Positions 40,029 to 51,600 of a stretch of 64,000 bases of DNA are shown here, piece after piece. A program made the position numbers and the translations under genes. The notes beneath the pieces are model-generated. The model saw nothing but the letters and a program-made list of their open reading frames with translations. It had not been told where the DNA came from and searched no databases. The DNA comes from Todiramphus chloris collaris. Taxonomy: Eukaryota; Chordata; Aves; Coraciiformes; Alcedinidae. The DNA lies in NCBI GenBank assembly GCA_025345505.1, contig JANVCC010000064.1:3361538-3425537 (forward strand), in the 5' to 3' direction. How positions within the stretch are numbered: position 1 is the stretch's first letter; each line of letters starts with the position of its first letter.

Positions 40029-40043
40029 CCCCCCCCCCCCCCC
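40029..40043 (+). repeat. 15-base C homopolymer
   Basis: A run of 15 C lies in a pyrimidine-rich context (TGCCTCT before, AGTTTTGAGC after). The pyrimidine tract ending in CAG also resembles a splice acceptor, but no coding exon follows it. The length may be imprecise in any assembly. Confidence 0.9.
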
Positions 40044-40756
40044 AGTTTTGAGCTTTCTGCGCCTCCTTCCTCTAGAAAGATGTAGGTGAAATGAGGTGTG
40101 CAGTTGGGGGTGTTTGTGTATCTTTCCTTTAGAAAATGGAGGTTTTATCAGGTTTTGATGGCCGAGGAAGATGGCCTGCGTGGAGACAGTAACTCATTTC
40201 AGGGTGGCTGTACCTTCTGCAAGGTTCCGGGTCATTCCCGTCCCTCTTGCTGCACTCACAAGAGGACACTCTTCCTGCCCTGAGGTAGGTAGTGCTGCTG
40301 CTTACCCTGGTTGTACTCTCGGTAGTGAGCTGAGCAGAACTGCTCTTTGGTGTTCAAATCAAGAAAAATTGTGCCTTCCTGTTTTGTGAAGGACTGCTAA
40401 TATTACAGGGCTGACTGGTGTCTTTAAGACTGACCAAACAGTTCCTGAAAAATAGGAGCTTTCTCAAATGCAGTCAGGTCTGCTGAAGCAATAGTCAGGT
40501 TATTGCTGGAGAGAAGATGAGTGTGTCAGCTCTGGAAGCTGAGCTATTCTGTATCCTAGAGGAATGAATATGCTGATGCTTGGTAGGCCTCCAATGCCTT
40601 CAGCTGAGGAAAGGACATGCCTATTTATTTTTCTTGCTGGAGTCATCTTCACATTTCTGTGTATTGCGTCCAAGATTTATAATTCAATCTGCATCTGTTT
40701 GTTTCCTGACAGAAGAGGATGAAATAATGGCAAGGTTCTATTTTCTTTATACCCAG

Positions 40757-41169
40757 GAATAGATAGCTATGGCTTCCCGTCAGCGCAAACTGTCCAGGGG
40801 TTTGTGATGCTTCAGATGAACAATGCTGTGCTGGATGAAAGTAAATCGTGGAGTCCTGGAGTGAGTCTCCGGTTACCCCGCTGCTCCGCAGCCCTCTGTT
40901 TCTGCAGCAGCGCCCCCGAGGAGACGTCCACCCGGCCAGAGTCTTCTTCTGTAGCACCAGGAGTCCCCGTGGCAGAGTCATGGATGTCAGAACACGAGAG
41001 GTTCCGAGTTGAGAACCGGGAAGCCTCGGTGGCTCCATGCTGTGCCAACGGGAGCTGTGATGTAAAGCAAACCAGAGACCTGCTCAGAGCTCCGGTTTGG
41101 CTGCTTGGAGGAGGGACCGTCTTGGACCACAAGGTCAGCAGTTCACCCCTCAGATGTGACTGCATCTAA
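40757..41169 (+). other. CpG-rich segment open on both strands; candidate exon or local promoter
   Basis: By my count about 18 CpG lie in roughly 400 bases, well above the surroundings. A pyrimidine tract ending CCCAG precedes 40757, and from there one + frame stays open for 137 codons to 41169. A donor-like GTGAGT at 40861 would close a 104-base exon (34 codons, entering in phase 1 and leaving in phase 0). The - strand is also open for 117 codons, as happens in GC-rich DNA, so openness alone proves little. Neither product resembles a known family. A CpG-rich promoter or first exon for the cysteine-rich gene, whose first coding exon follows 1.4-1.7 kb downstream, is an alternative reading. 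Confidence 0.25.
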
Positions 41170-42544
41170 ACAGCAGACCCTTCTTTGCCTCGGTCTAGCA
41201 CGTGCTGCTGGAGTGCACTTGACCCGTGAGCAATTTCTGACAATTCCGTAGTTAATTAGGGAACTGGAAATGAGAGAAAATCAATTTTAACTTTTTTTTT
41301 TTTCTGCTTTCTGTTGCATCTTTCATCTTTTTGGAACTTTCTGAAGTACGAGGGACAAGCAGGTCGAAAATGGGAAGGAAATTAGAAGCACTTGGCCTGG
41401 CGCCTGACTTTATACTGTGTTGATTAGGGTTTAATTGGCAATTCTTGTCTGTAATGTAAGATAATTGCCGAGATTTCCCGGAATTGTTTGTAGAATAGGA
41501 AGAAACGGGCACATCTGAGTTCTACCAGAGGAGATTTTAATTAAAGACTTTATAAAGTGCAACAGATGGGGCTTTGATAGTTAGGAAGACAGGCGTGAGG
41601 CCTCCTTGTAGAGAGTCACCCGTGGTGGCTGGAGCTTCGGCTCCCCGCTGGCCAGGGGTGCTCTGGCATCGTCCTTCTGCCAGCAGGGGACTTGGACAGC
41701 TCGAGGATAACGTGGGGTTTATGCAGGCACCTCAGGAGCTGCGCGGGTTTCTTCATCGACGCTCCAGTGGCACGAGGGAATGGGACCTGAGTGGTTTGCA
41801 GACAGCTCCCTGATAACTTAGTGTGAGCCAACAGCCAGCCTTTGGCTGGGTCCTGGGCTGGAATTATGTCCGTGTGAAGCTAGGAAGATGGGAGAGCTTT
41901 CTTTTTCCCCTCTTGCAGTAGAATTAGGATTTCCATTTGCTCCCCAGGATTGCTGTAGCTGTGGTGAATTTTAGCCTTGTGCATTACAAAAGAGTTATTT
42001 TGGGAAAGGAAGAATTAGCTAGTGGGTAGTGGACATTACAAGGGAGAGCCTGTTTTAGGAAGAGTTCATCTGGGTTTTCCAATTCCAGGAAGAATCTACG
42101 ATTGCAGAACCAATAACCAGTAAACAGGGAGTATTTCACCCAGATGGTGAAGAAAAAGGAGGAATTTGTGACTCTGTGGGGCCTTTTGTGTGGGATCCTG
42201 GTTTTGGGCAGCCAGACAGATGTGTGAGATGGTGACAGGTAAGCTCTGAGCTCTCTGCCTGGCAGATGCTTGACAAGTACACATTATCCCGTGCTTCGAT
42301 GAGTTCTTCCAGGTTTTGCCATCAGTCACATGGTGGGGGAGCTTCCATGGCAATAGGTCTTCAGCCTTCTTTTCTTTCTGCAGCTTGGTGTTCATTTCAC
42401 TTCAGGCTGCATTGCAAAGTGAGTACCTGCGAGGGGTTTGGTTACACTGGGCTCCAACAGAGGCGATACCAGACACTCCAGAGCATTTTAAATGTAAACT
42501 CCGAGCATTTTAATTATTTTTTTAGGAACTGTTTACCAGCCCCT

Positions 42545-42602
42545 ATGGCTAATGCTTTGAATTGGCTGCTTTTCTTCTACAGCCTTAGGAGCTTCCTGAG
42601 AG
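42545..42602 (+). CDS. Exon 1 (candidate): start codon and signal-peptide-like leader
   Basis: ATG at 42545 opens MANALNWLLFFYSLRSFLR and ends one base into the next codon at a strong donor (AGAG/GTGAGT at 42603). That phase 1 end fits exon 2, giving the junction Glu-Asp-Cys. Residues 4-14 are hydrophobic, as in a signal-peptide core, but the stretch after it has two arginines and no clear A-x-A cleavage site. The frame is open upstream to another ATG at 42266, which would add 93 unremarkable residues. A strong acceptor-like tract (TTTTCTTCTACAG) lies inside the exon at 42569-42582. The start is therefore provisional. Confidence 0.4.
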
Positions 42603-45600
42603 GTGAGTAGTTAACTTTCTCATACAGGCTTCTGGTTTGGTTTGGTTTTGGCTTTGTAATTGATGCTGATACTGTTCCCTTCTGGAAGCTCTCGGGCATT
42701 AGAGATGGCGGTTGTTCAGCTCATCCTGGTCACAAACTGATGAGGGTGGCTGCTGGTCTTTCTTAGGAGTTCATCCAGGGAGAAGACAGGTAGAGAATGT
42801 GGGGGGATGAATTCATCAAGAGGTTTTGATTTTCTGAAGAGGAAAAAAAACCAAACGAAAACACATGTTGGTGTTTTCAAGTAAAAATAACACCAGAGTG
42901 CTTGTCTGAGTACTGAACGGGTGAAAACAAAGCCTTGAAGTTTCCTCCCCAGCCTGTACACTCCAGGCACAGGCCTTGCTTCTCTCCATTCGTCCGTGCT
43001 GCTGGCACTCTTCTTGAAAACTTAGGTTTTCAACTCAACAAAATGAGACCTTTTCAACAGATGAATGTGGAAAACGCTCTTGGCTACCTTCAGTTTGCTT
43101 AGTTTGAGAAAGCATCTGAAATTGGGATTTCCCCCAGAATTTTGTGCTCTGAATATTTACCTAAAATTTGTGAGGAAACAGATATAAATTCTGGAAGAGA
43201 AGCCTTTCCTTAATTTTAGCCAGCCAAACTTTAGAATGAATGTGATAATAGACAGGGAAATTGCACTGGTGAATGGAAAACCCGGGAAGTTAGATTTATT
43301 TCCATCTTTGCTACACTGTGTGTGGCTTTGAGAAGTCAGCTAATTCCTGTAATTGTGACAGTAATAATGATGATAGCGAGGAGCTAATTTGACCGTGGAA
43401 CATGAGATTTTCTGATTCAGCTTCTTTCAGAACAAGATTGGCTAAGAATCTTTCCTGTTTCTTTTTCAGTCACTGTCGTGGTGGGAATGGTGTGCCCCAT
43501 TCATAAACACCTCGTTAAAAGGGAAGCATTGTTCTTAATAGTAAAAACCAGTGTATTCACAGCACTAGTGCTGTTAGCACCAGTGACAAACTTGTACGTT
43601 GGTGGTTATTTATCGTGGTGTCTTGAACATCTGTTCATTGGATCTTAAATTTATTTCTTTTCCTTTCTTTGAGGGACCTCTTCCCTCTCAGAGGATTGCA
43701 GCATAGACTGCCAGACCCACTGCCTCAGAGACTGCGGGCAGGGGCTTTACTACACAGCTGGCAGCTGCTTGGAATGTCCGACGGGTTTCTAGTAAGTACC
43801 TTCCCTCCCACTTGGCACTTTGCTCCTCCAATAAGTAAGTTCAACATCTGGGCCATTGGTTTTATGTTGGGAATATTCTGGCAGCTGTCTTGCGATGCAG
43901 TGGGGGAGATGTTCCTGTGTCTCCACAACGCTTGTGCTGGTTTGCAGGGGATGGCATCCCAAAGAAATGGTAGAATTTAATTTTGTAACTTCACTGTTTT
44001 TGATCTAGTTGCCCTGGGGGTCAAGCAGCTCCGAGGAAGTGTCCACTGGGAACAGCCAATGAACTTACTGGTCAAGCAGACATCGCTGCCTGCCAGGTAA
44101 ACTGAAGGACAGGGGAAGGAGAGCAAGCAGGTCAAAGTAACACTTTTTCCTTCTACTCCCATGTAATTTGAATCATCTGATGTCAGGCTTCTTCCCAGGT
44201 TTTGCAGCCTGCTTTGAAATTTTTCAGGAAATTCCTGCTCCGTGCTTGGCTCTGATTTGGCTCAGAGAAAGCAGGTTGACCATCCAGGTAGACAGCAAGC
44301 AGCACTCCCTCCATGCAGACATTACACCACTGGCAGTAGCAAGCATGTGTTGGGAGCTCTCAAGGGTACACTGACCAGGGAGGATCCTTTCTCTCTGGCA
44401 TTTGAGCTGAGGATGTCTAAAACTGCTGGTTGACATTATTCGTGGAAAGAATACTTACCTGTGCATCTCGTGCTCTTTGTGATCTTGCTGCAGGATTGTC
44501 CCAGGGGCTACCTCAGCCTAGAGAGTGGAGCTGGGTGCCGTGCGTGTCCAGATGGCTACTCCTGCGATCCCCGTACCGGCCTGCACAGGAGCTGTGGTCC
44601 CGGTCAGTACTCACCAGAGGGAGAGCTGGAGTGTCAGGAGTGTCCGGAGAGATACATCTGCCCAGATGGACAGAGCAGACAGGTACAGAACGAGGAAGCA
44701 TCAGATAAATGCAGTGCTGAGCTTCCTCCCGACTCAGCTCTCCCCGGGACACAGCCTCGGGTAGCAGTGGCCACTAAACGCTCCGCTGGCCTGAATCTGT
44801 GTCTCTTCCCCTAGCACTGTTTGGCCGGTCAGCAGCCCAATCCCAGCCGCACTCACTGTGTAACCTACACCCCTGGCTCTGCCTCGGATGAGGATGCTCT
44901 GCTGTGCCAGCCCTGCCCCACGGGTAGGTACAAGCATCTTCTGGAGTCGTTAAAACATAGAATGTAAGGAGACTTGGACTAAAGGAAGCACGTATAAATC
45001 AAACCTTTGAACAAGTGAACAGACACAGACATGTTAGAGCGTGGATTTTAGAGTGGCAGATCTGCTCCTGTGTTACTGCTGTTTATAGCACAAGATGAGC
45101 CAAAGGCTGCCATGAAGTTTCACCTCCAGTGTACCAAGCACTAAACCCGGAGAGAGCAAGTGAATGTCTCTCAGTAGATGAACAGGTTAAACATGTGCAG
45201 TGTCCCGTGCTGAAAGTCACTGCTTCAATGTTAAATTAGTCTCCCAGCCCAACTGCAAACCCCTTCGATGGTAAGGAGTTTGAGTGCTGTCAGAAGCAGG
45301 AGCAGCCTGAGGATTGCCAGCTCTCCTTTCCACAGCTTGACTGGCGTTAATTGTATATAATCTGTGTGCTTAGCAGTGTCTGCGTGTGAGTGCAGTGTCA
45401 TCGCCGTGCTGGTGCGTAGCAGTGTATTTCAACATAGCAGTGTTAAATCCTTTTTTATTATTTTTTTCCTTCCCCGCTCTTCAAATATCCATCTGGAGGT
45501 TAGTAAAGCATTTGATAATCAAGTTCTACAAAGTCAGAGTAATTGATTTTAGCTGGAGATGAGCATTTCATCGCCAAATGTACAACTGGCAGAAGGATTT

Positions 45601-48600
45601 TAAGTGAAAGCTGGTTTATCAAACTGGAGAGAGGAATGTGGTCCCCAGAGCAGTAGCAGAAACACTTCAGCTGATCTTTAATCCTCATGATCTTGGAGAC
45701 AACAGAAGAATTGGAGTAGAAAGCGAGAGCAATTAACTCTAATGATGCTAACTAATAAAACTAACTTGGATATGTAGCTTGAAATTTCACTGTATGTTTT
45801 GAATTAAAAAATGTCATGACTTATTAAACGTTTGATTTTTCTTTGCCAGCTCAGTTCGACAAAAGAAAGAAACATTTTTAGACAGGAAATGAAGGAGAAT
45901 TTATTTTTCAAATCTTGTCAAAATTTCCCAAAGATAAAAGATGTGGGCTGCCTGTAATGCCCTGCTTTTAACTAGAGTAAGTACCCTGCTGGTCTCTTCC
46001 ATCGATTACGGCCGTGAGTCTCTGCTTATGGAGCAGAACCCAGCTTTGTTTGCATTCCTGACATGAGCATGTTCCTGGATAACAAACAGTCCATCTTCTA
46101 AATGGCAGCTGTCAACAAACAAGAGCTGACTGAAATACTATTGAAATTCCAGATCTCAAGAAAAATGTTCATTCAAAATTAATCAAACCCAGAAAGAAAA
46201 GTGAAATTCCATAACCCCGTTGCTTTTTTTTTTTTCCCCATAACTTGCCATAAATTATTTGTAAACCTGAATATTTGAAGTTCAAAAGCATTCCTGAGTT
46301 TCAAAGCTTTCTTTTCATTTTTTATTGGTTAGCTTTAGCAGAGAGCAATGCTCCTCGATTTCTGCCCTGTGCTTCTTGAGCTTTCTTTTCTCAGAGTAAA
46401 CACAGGAAAATCCTTTATCTGTCTAATGCAGTGACCTTTGGAAAGTTTTAAGTGCTTTAAACATCTTAAAATGGCTTTTCTGGAGCAGCTTCCCTTGTTT
46501 CCTCCAGATAGCCCTTGCCCTCAGTGTGGGACAATTTAGCTGCTCACATGTATTGACTCAGTGAGTAAAAGGGTTGGGATTGGAGGGACAGACAGACATG
46601 AAGGAGTGAGGCTTATCCATCCGTGTCTTCACCTATTAATTGGTTTTTCTCACTACTGTGAAAGACTTTTTAGAAATGCAGCCCACTGGAGTGGCTTCTT
46701 TTCCAATCCTTGAAGTGAATCTGGCATCTCACTGCCATTGCTGTAAATCCCTGAATTCTCTAGAATGTCATTTCTGAAACACATTATTTTCATCTTCTCT
46801 ATAGGTCACTTCTGTTCCGATGGCCTTGCAGTCCCTCCGTGCCCAGCTGGGACTTTGAAGCCCAAAGAAGAACTTCACACACTCAGCAGCAGCTCCTTGT
46901 GCTTGCCAGGTCTGTGCCAGAAGAGATCTTCATTTTGGGCAGTGTGGGTAGTAATTCTCGCTGTAAATCACGCTGTCAAGTACGTTCTTACCAAGGGGTT
47001 GGCAGTTACAGTACTTAGCTACTAGTCTGTGGCTCAGACAGTACTAGAGCTGGATGGGAAAAAGGGGAAATAAGGTTACAGATTCGGCAAGCATTTTTTT
47101 TTTATTATTAAAACAGTACAGAAGAGCTGGAATTCATGTCCTCAGAAGGTGCAGAAGCCTTGCCCTTGAGAGTTTTTAAAGTTACAAGTAGGTGAAGCTG
47201 TGTGTAACATTCTGAAATGTGTGCAAGGTGGTAGGCACCAGGCTTCCACGGATTTCTAGTTCTATTTGTTGGGATTTTTTCTTCTAAATAGTTTTGGTTT
47301 CCTTTTGTTTGGTTTACTAAATGAGAGGAACTTTGTTTTGCATACAGTAGGACTGAGTCACACTAAGGGTTGGGAAACCTGTTGAACATGACTAGATGTT
47401 GTAATCAGAGTTTTGCTAAAGTCTTCTCTGCACTGAATCTTTGCTCAGACAAGGAAAGGGAGCCCTTAGGGTCACATCACCAGGTGCACTGCTAGGAGCA
47501 GAAACCTGCAGTTCAGTTCTCAGTCTCCCTTTACATCTGCTGGGCTCCTCCCCTCAGAGAGGTACATGTGCTAAGAAAACAATTCTCTCCTTCAAATCAA
47601 GCCATACGTTCTTCTATCTGATCATTTATTTTCTAGCAAATGACTCAGCTGCTGAAGTGTCTTGACTGTTGAATGGTTTGTTTTGTTGGTTTTTTTCTCA
47701 CCAGCTAAGTCTAGGAAATTGCTGCTTTCCGCCCACTTCTGAAATTAAAACCAGAAGTGCATTTACATGATGCAGCAAGGAACAAACCTCACATCTCATC
47801 AAGACAGCAAAATTTTAAGAGACGGGGCCAGTGGCACCTGAACAAACACTGTAGAAGCTGCAAAGTAAATTAGAGTTTAAAAACTCTTTTGGTTTAATAC
47901 TGTAAGCTGTTATGCTGTGCCTGTACTGCTTTATATAATGATGTTGTCAACTCTTCTGAAGAACGCTTGGCCAAGGCAGGACAGTGCCTGCTGCAGAGTA
48001 GGCAGGGGTCATGCAGATATACTGACAAGCTGTAGAATATTTCAAGTATACCACCACGAGGAAGATGATGGCTTGTGTGATATTAGCCTGTGTCTGCCAT
48101 TAGCACTACAGTGTATGCAGTGTGACATACTGTGCCACACTAGAGCATGTGCAGTGTGACAGGGAAACCAAGTTTTCTGCATCACACCTTTATTGCCCAG
48201 CAAGTACATTGGCTAGCTGGGTCCTGCAGAGTAGATAGTGAACTGTAAATCCACGCCCTGCTTGATCTTGTATGAATTGTCCAGGCAGCCACGCTGTTAC
48301 GTCTGTTCTGAACTCCCAAGGAAAGCATTATCTTCAGAAAGTCAGGCAAGAAATGGAAATCTGCTGTCCCTGGAGCCAAGTGGCATGGATTCTGGTTGTA
48401 TAAAATGGCAGGCCCACTGGATTTGCTGGGGGTGAAGATCCTGTCGTGAAGCTTTTGTCAGCTTACGGCAATTCAGCTCCATGAGGCTGCAGCCCCCCTC
48501 GGGTGTCTTGATTCACTTGCTGTGCTCAGAGCTGTGGAATTTTAGTCTTGAGGAATTCAGATCTTGTCACACTGAGGTTTTTGAACCTTGTGTTCATCTG

Positions 48601-51600
48601 AGCCTAGTGGAGTAAATGTAAAGGTGAAATGAAAAGATTTTTCTGAGGGATGGGGAATGATGAGCACGTGGGTGGAGGGCAGAGGGAGACGTGACCCTTA
48701 AACTTGCTTTGCACTCTGAGAAATCCTAATCTGAACCTGCATCTTCTCTCTGCGGATGGCAAAGCCTAGGTTTTAATAAACCCTGATCATTCTGGGAGAG
48801 CTTTGAGGCTCTATTCCAGCCTGCAGAGGCACATGCACAGCAGTGTGTGCTTGAGCCTTGCCTTGGCAAGCACTTGGAAGGCAGCCAGGGGTCCAACCTG
48901 GAAGTACTCCAGGGAGCCATCATCAGCAGCCAGTGTTTTCCCTTCCTCCTGAATTGCTCTGTTTGCTTTGTACTGTTGAAAGACCTGACTCAGGAGGATA
49001 GCAACTACTCCTGTGCTAAATTTGTGTTTCTTTTTTGCCAAGTTAAACATTTGGGGACATTTTGTAATGAAATGTGCTCTCGGAACATGGTAACACCAGT
49101 CGTTTTATTATGTATTGATCGTGCTAGTGTTTCTTTAAGTTACAATGCAAGCATCTTTTGTTTAACACATGGGATTTTGGAGATGATCACAGCTCAAATT
49201 GGTTGTCATTCAAGCAGGTATCCGTGTGTTTGTACTGAGTGTATCTCCAGTCTGCAGAATCCCTTTGTCTCTCTGTATTCCGAATGTAAATATGGAAACA
49301 GCTCAGCTTTCCTGGAAACTTGAGGCTCTGCGACAACTGAGGCCAAAGCATCACGATTATTAAATACACCTGCATCAGAACATATTTTAAGGATGATGTT
49401 TTTGTTTATTTTTTAATATACCTCTCTATCAGCTCAGAACACAGTCCAGATGGCTTTACCACTTCCAGGAGCCACTCAAGCGCAGTGATACTCAACTAGT
49501 CCAATACCACCACCTTCTGGCTTTGTAGTAACTTTATTGCTGGAGCGACTGAACCTCCATCGTACTTTCTTGATGTAGGTGAAAGCCAAGGAATCATATT
49601 TTGTAGGACCTTCTCTTTTGTCAGCAACACATGCTCCCTTTGGGACCTTAAAGAGAAAGTTACTGAATTATTATTAAAGAAGACCTTGGTCTTCTCTCTC
49701 TTTAGGAATTGGTTTGTGTTTGAAGTGTCCTGCTGGGTATTTCTGTCCTGCTGGAGCAAGTTTTCCAGTCCCGTGCCAGCCAGGTACATACAATCCTCTC
49801 CAAGGACAGGATGAAGCTGCTGACTGCAGAGCTTGCCCTGCAGGGAGAGCTTGTACTCAGGCTGGCTTAGCCCAGCCAGACGCGGAGTGCTTACCAGGGT
49901 AAGCCTTGGTTGTTTTCTGTCCTTCCTTCTGTGTCTCTGTGTGGATTTTGCCTCCATTGGTTTTTTTCTGCGTAGGGAGGTGCAGGTGGCATCCTCTGCT
50001 ATGTCAAGGTTTTGCTGAGGTTTCTGGTAAGTCCGTGTGGCTAAGGTGTTGTGGTGGAAGGCGCTGCTGCCTGCTCTTGCCACGGACTAGGTGGTAAAAA
50101 TAGACAAGAAGGAAGCCAGCTCACATACCCTGTGGTTATGAACAACACGGCCTGGCTGAATAACCCGGCTGCGGAGCAAACGTATGACACAGCCAGTCCC
50201 TTTCAGTGTTTCATTTTCAGTGTTTCTGCATCGTTGGTCCTCAGCTACATTGCTGTCTGCCACAGCATCAAGTGCTCCAGCTATTTCCCAGCTGCAGCAT
50301 CCATCCTAATGTTCTGGTAGGACACAGAGTTAGTTTGTCTCCCTCTTGCATCCAAGCACTCATCCCAGGTACCGTGCTGTGTGTTGTTAGGTACGTGTGC
50401 CCAGCGGGCTCGTCCAGCCCTCATCTCCCCAGCAACGCGTGTCCTCCAGGAACGATTGGCAATGACTTCAACCTCTTTGATAAGTCCCAGTGTGAAATAT
50501 GCCCTGCTGGATTTGTCTGTGTGAGAGGTAGGTGGCTTTGTGACAAAGTGAACTGCCTTCTTTGGTACCCAGTATCACAGAGCCCACCAGTAAGGGCTAG
50601 AGCAGGTCAGTGAGGTGTCACAGTGATGGTAAATGGAAAAAAAGTTGCCCTTTAGTGTTACTGTAGAGACTGCTGTGCCTGATGGGTGAATTCATTTTAC
50701 TCTTACTCTGAAATTTTCTTTTTATGCCACCCATGGTTACTGTTTTAACTTCATGGAAGTGGCCAGTTTTTTACAGTCTTCAAAGTTAATAGCTTATTGG
50801 TGACCCCTTCACTTTAACATCTACGCCAGCTCTGCACAGGGGCACCACGTAGGATTCTTGAGCTGAAGAATAATTGCTTTAGTAACCAGTTCTGTGGTAG
50901 AGCCTCTCATCAGCAGAGGAAGTAGTTATTGTTAGCCCATTTTAAACAGGGGTGCAAAATGAGAAGGCTTAACTCCGGGTCATCAAGTGGAGCTGAAAAC
51001 AGAAGGAGTGCGCTGGATCGTGTGAAGCCAGTGTGCTGCCTGTTGGGCTGCGTTGCTTCTCTGACACCTTTCTTCGTGTTTACAGGAACAGGGGGCAAAC
51101 AGAAGCCTCCCACTCCGTGCCCAGTTGGTCACTACTGCCCGCCGGGCACAAAGCACCCAATGCAGCACAAGTGTGCCCCTGGCACCTGGAGCAATAGGAC
51201 AAGCCTGACCTCCCAGGAGGAGTGCTTTCCCTGCCCTCCAGGCTGGTTTTGTCTGGGAGGAGCCCGTATCCCGACTGGGATGTGCAGCTCAGGGCACTAC
51301 TGCCCTCAAGGTAGGCACCTTTTTGCAGGAACAAAGGAGATTTAGTTTATTTCTGTCTTCATAAAAAACACACTAACCTTACCAGCGTATTTTTTGCACC
51401 AAAAGTTTTTCAGTGCTGAGTTGGATAGCAAACTCTTTGGTGTAGTCAGGAGCTGAGCATGTTGGTGTTGTTATTGTCTTTCCCTTCATTTGCAAATAGT
51501 TAAAATGCACGAGTGTCTGGTACAAGCACAATTCTAAATTTGAAGCTTCCTGCAAAGATTCTGCAGCATTTGCTCAATGGCAATTTTTTTGCTGCTGTTC

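Larger units (their letters stand above)
10021..42544 (+). other. Rightward-skewed, exon-poor region (possible giant 5' intron)
   Basis: For about 32 kb the + strand shows G over C and T over A, consistent with rightward transcription. I looked for cysteine-rich, signal-peptide or otherwise familiar coding exons with flanking splice sites and found none I would stand behind. The longer open frames (24347-24742 and 16919-17266 on +, 13508-13864 and 20824-21189 on -) match no family known to me and have no splice-site context. The region may be a very long 5' intron of the cysteine-rich gene, or a separate non-coding transcript. The distinctive stretches inside it are listed separately. Confidence 0.4.
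42603..49705 (+). other. Introns 1-6 of the cysteine-rich gene
   Basis: Introns 1 (42603-43691), 3 (44097-44493), 5 (44924-46804) and 6 (46910-49705) each exceed 300 bases. Intron 5 has a 12-base T run at 46224-46235. Intron 6 has a GTG-initiated 158-codon + frame (48847-49323) with scattered cysteines but no C-P-x-G motif and no pair of splice sites that keeps the phase. I see no RNA gene or full mobile element in them. Confidence 0.7.

Noticed and set aside
45364..45546. Frame containing VSKAFDNQVLQ, reminiscent of the SKAFD block of LINE polymerases
   Set aside because: Only five residues agree and neither side continues the polymerase pattern, unlike the 30.8 kb fragment.
48847..49323. 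158-codon + open frame in intron 6 with several cysteines
   Set aside because: It begins with GTG, not ATG, contains no C-P-x-G motif, and the one acceptor and donor pair I could find (48826 and 49217) leaves in phase 2, which does not fit exon 7.
49496..50083. 195-codon - strand open frame opposite exon 7, the longest single-frame ORF in that area
   Set aside because: It lies antisense to a well-supported coding exon and runs into intron on both sides. The sequence has no family features and no leftward splice or poly(A) context.
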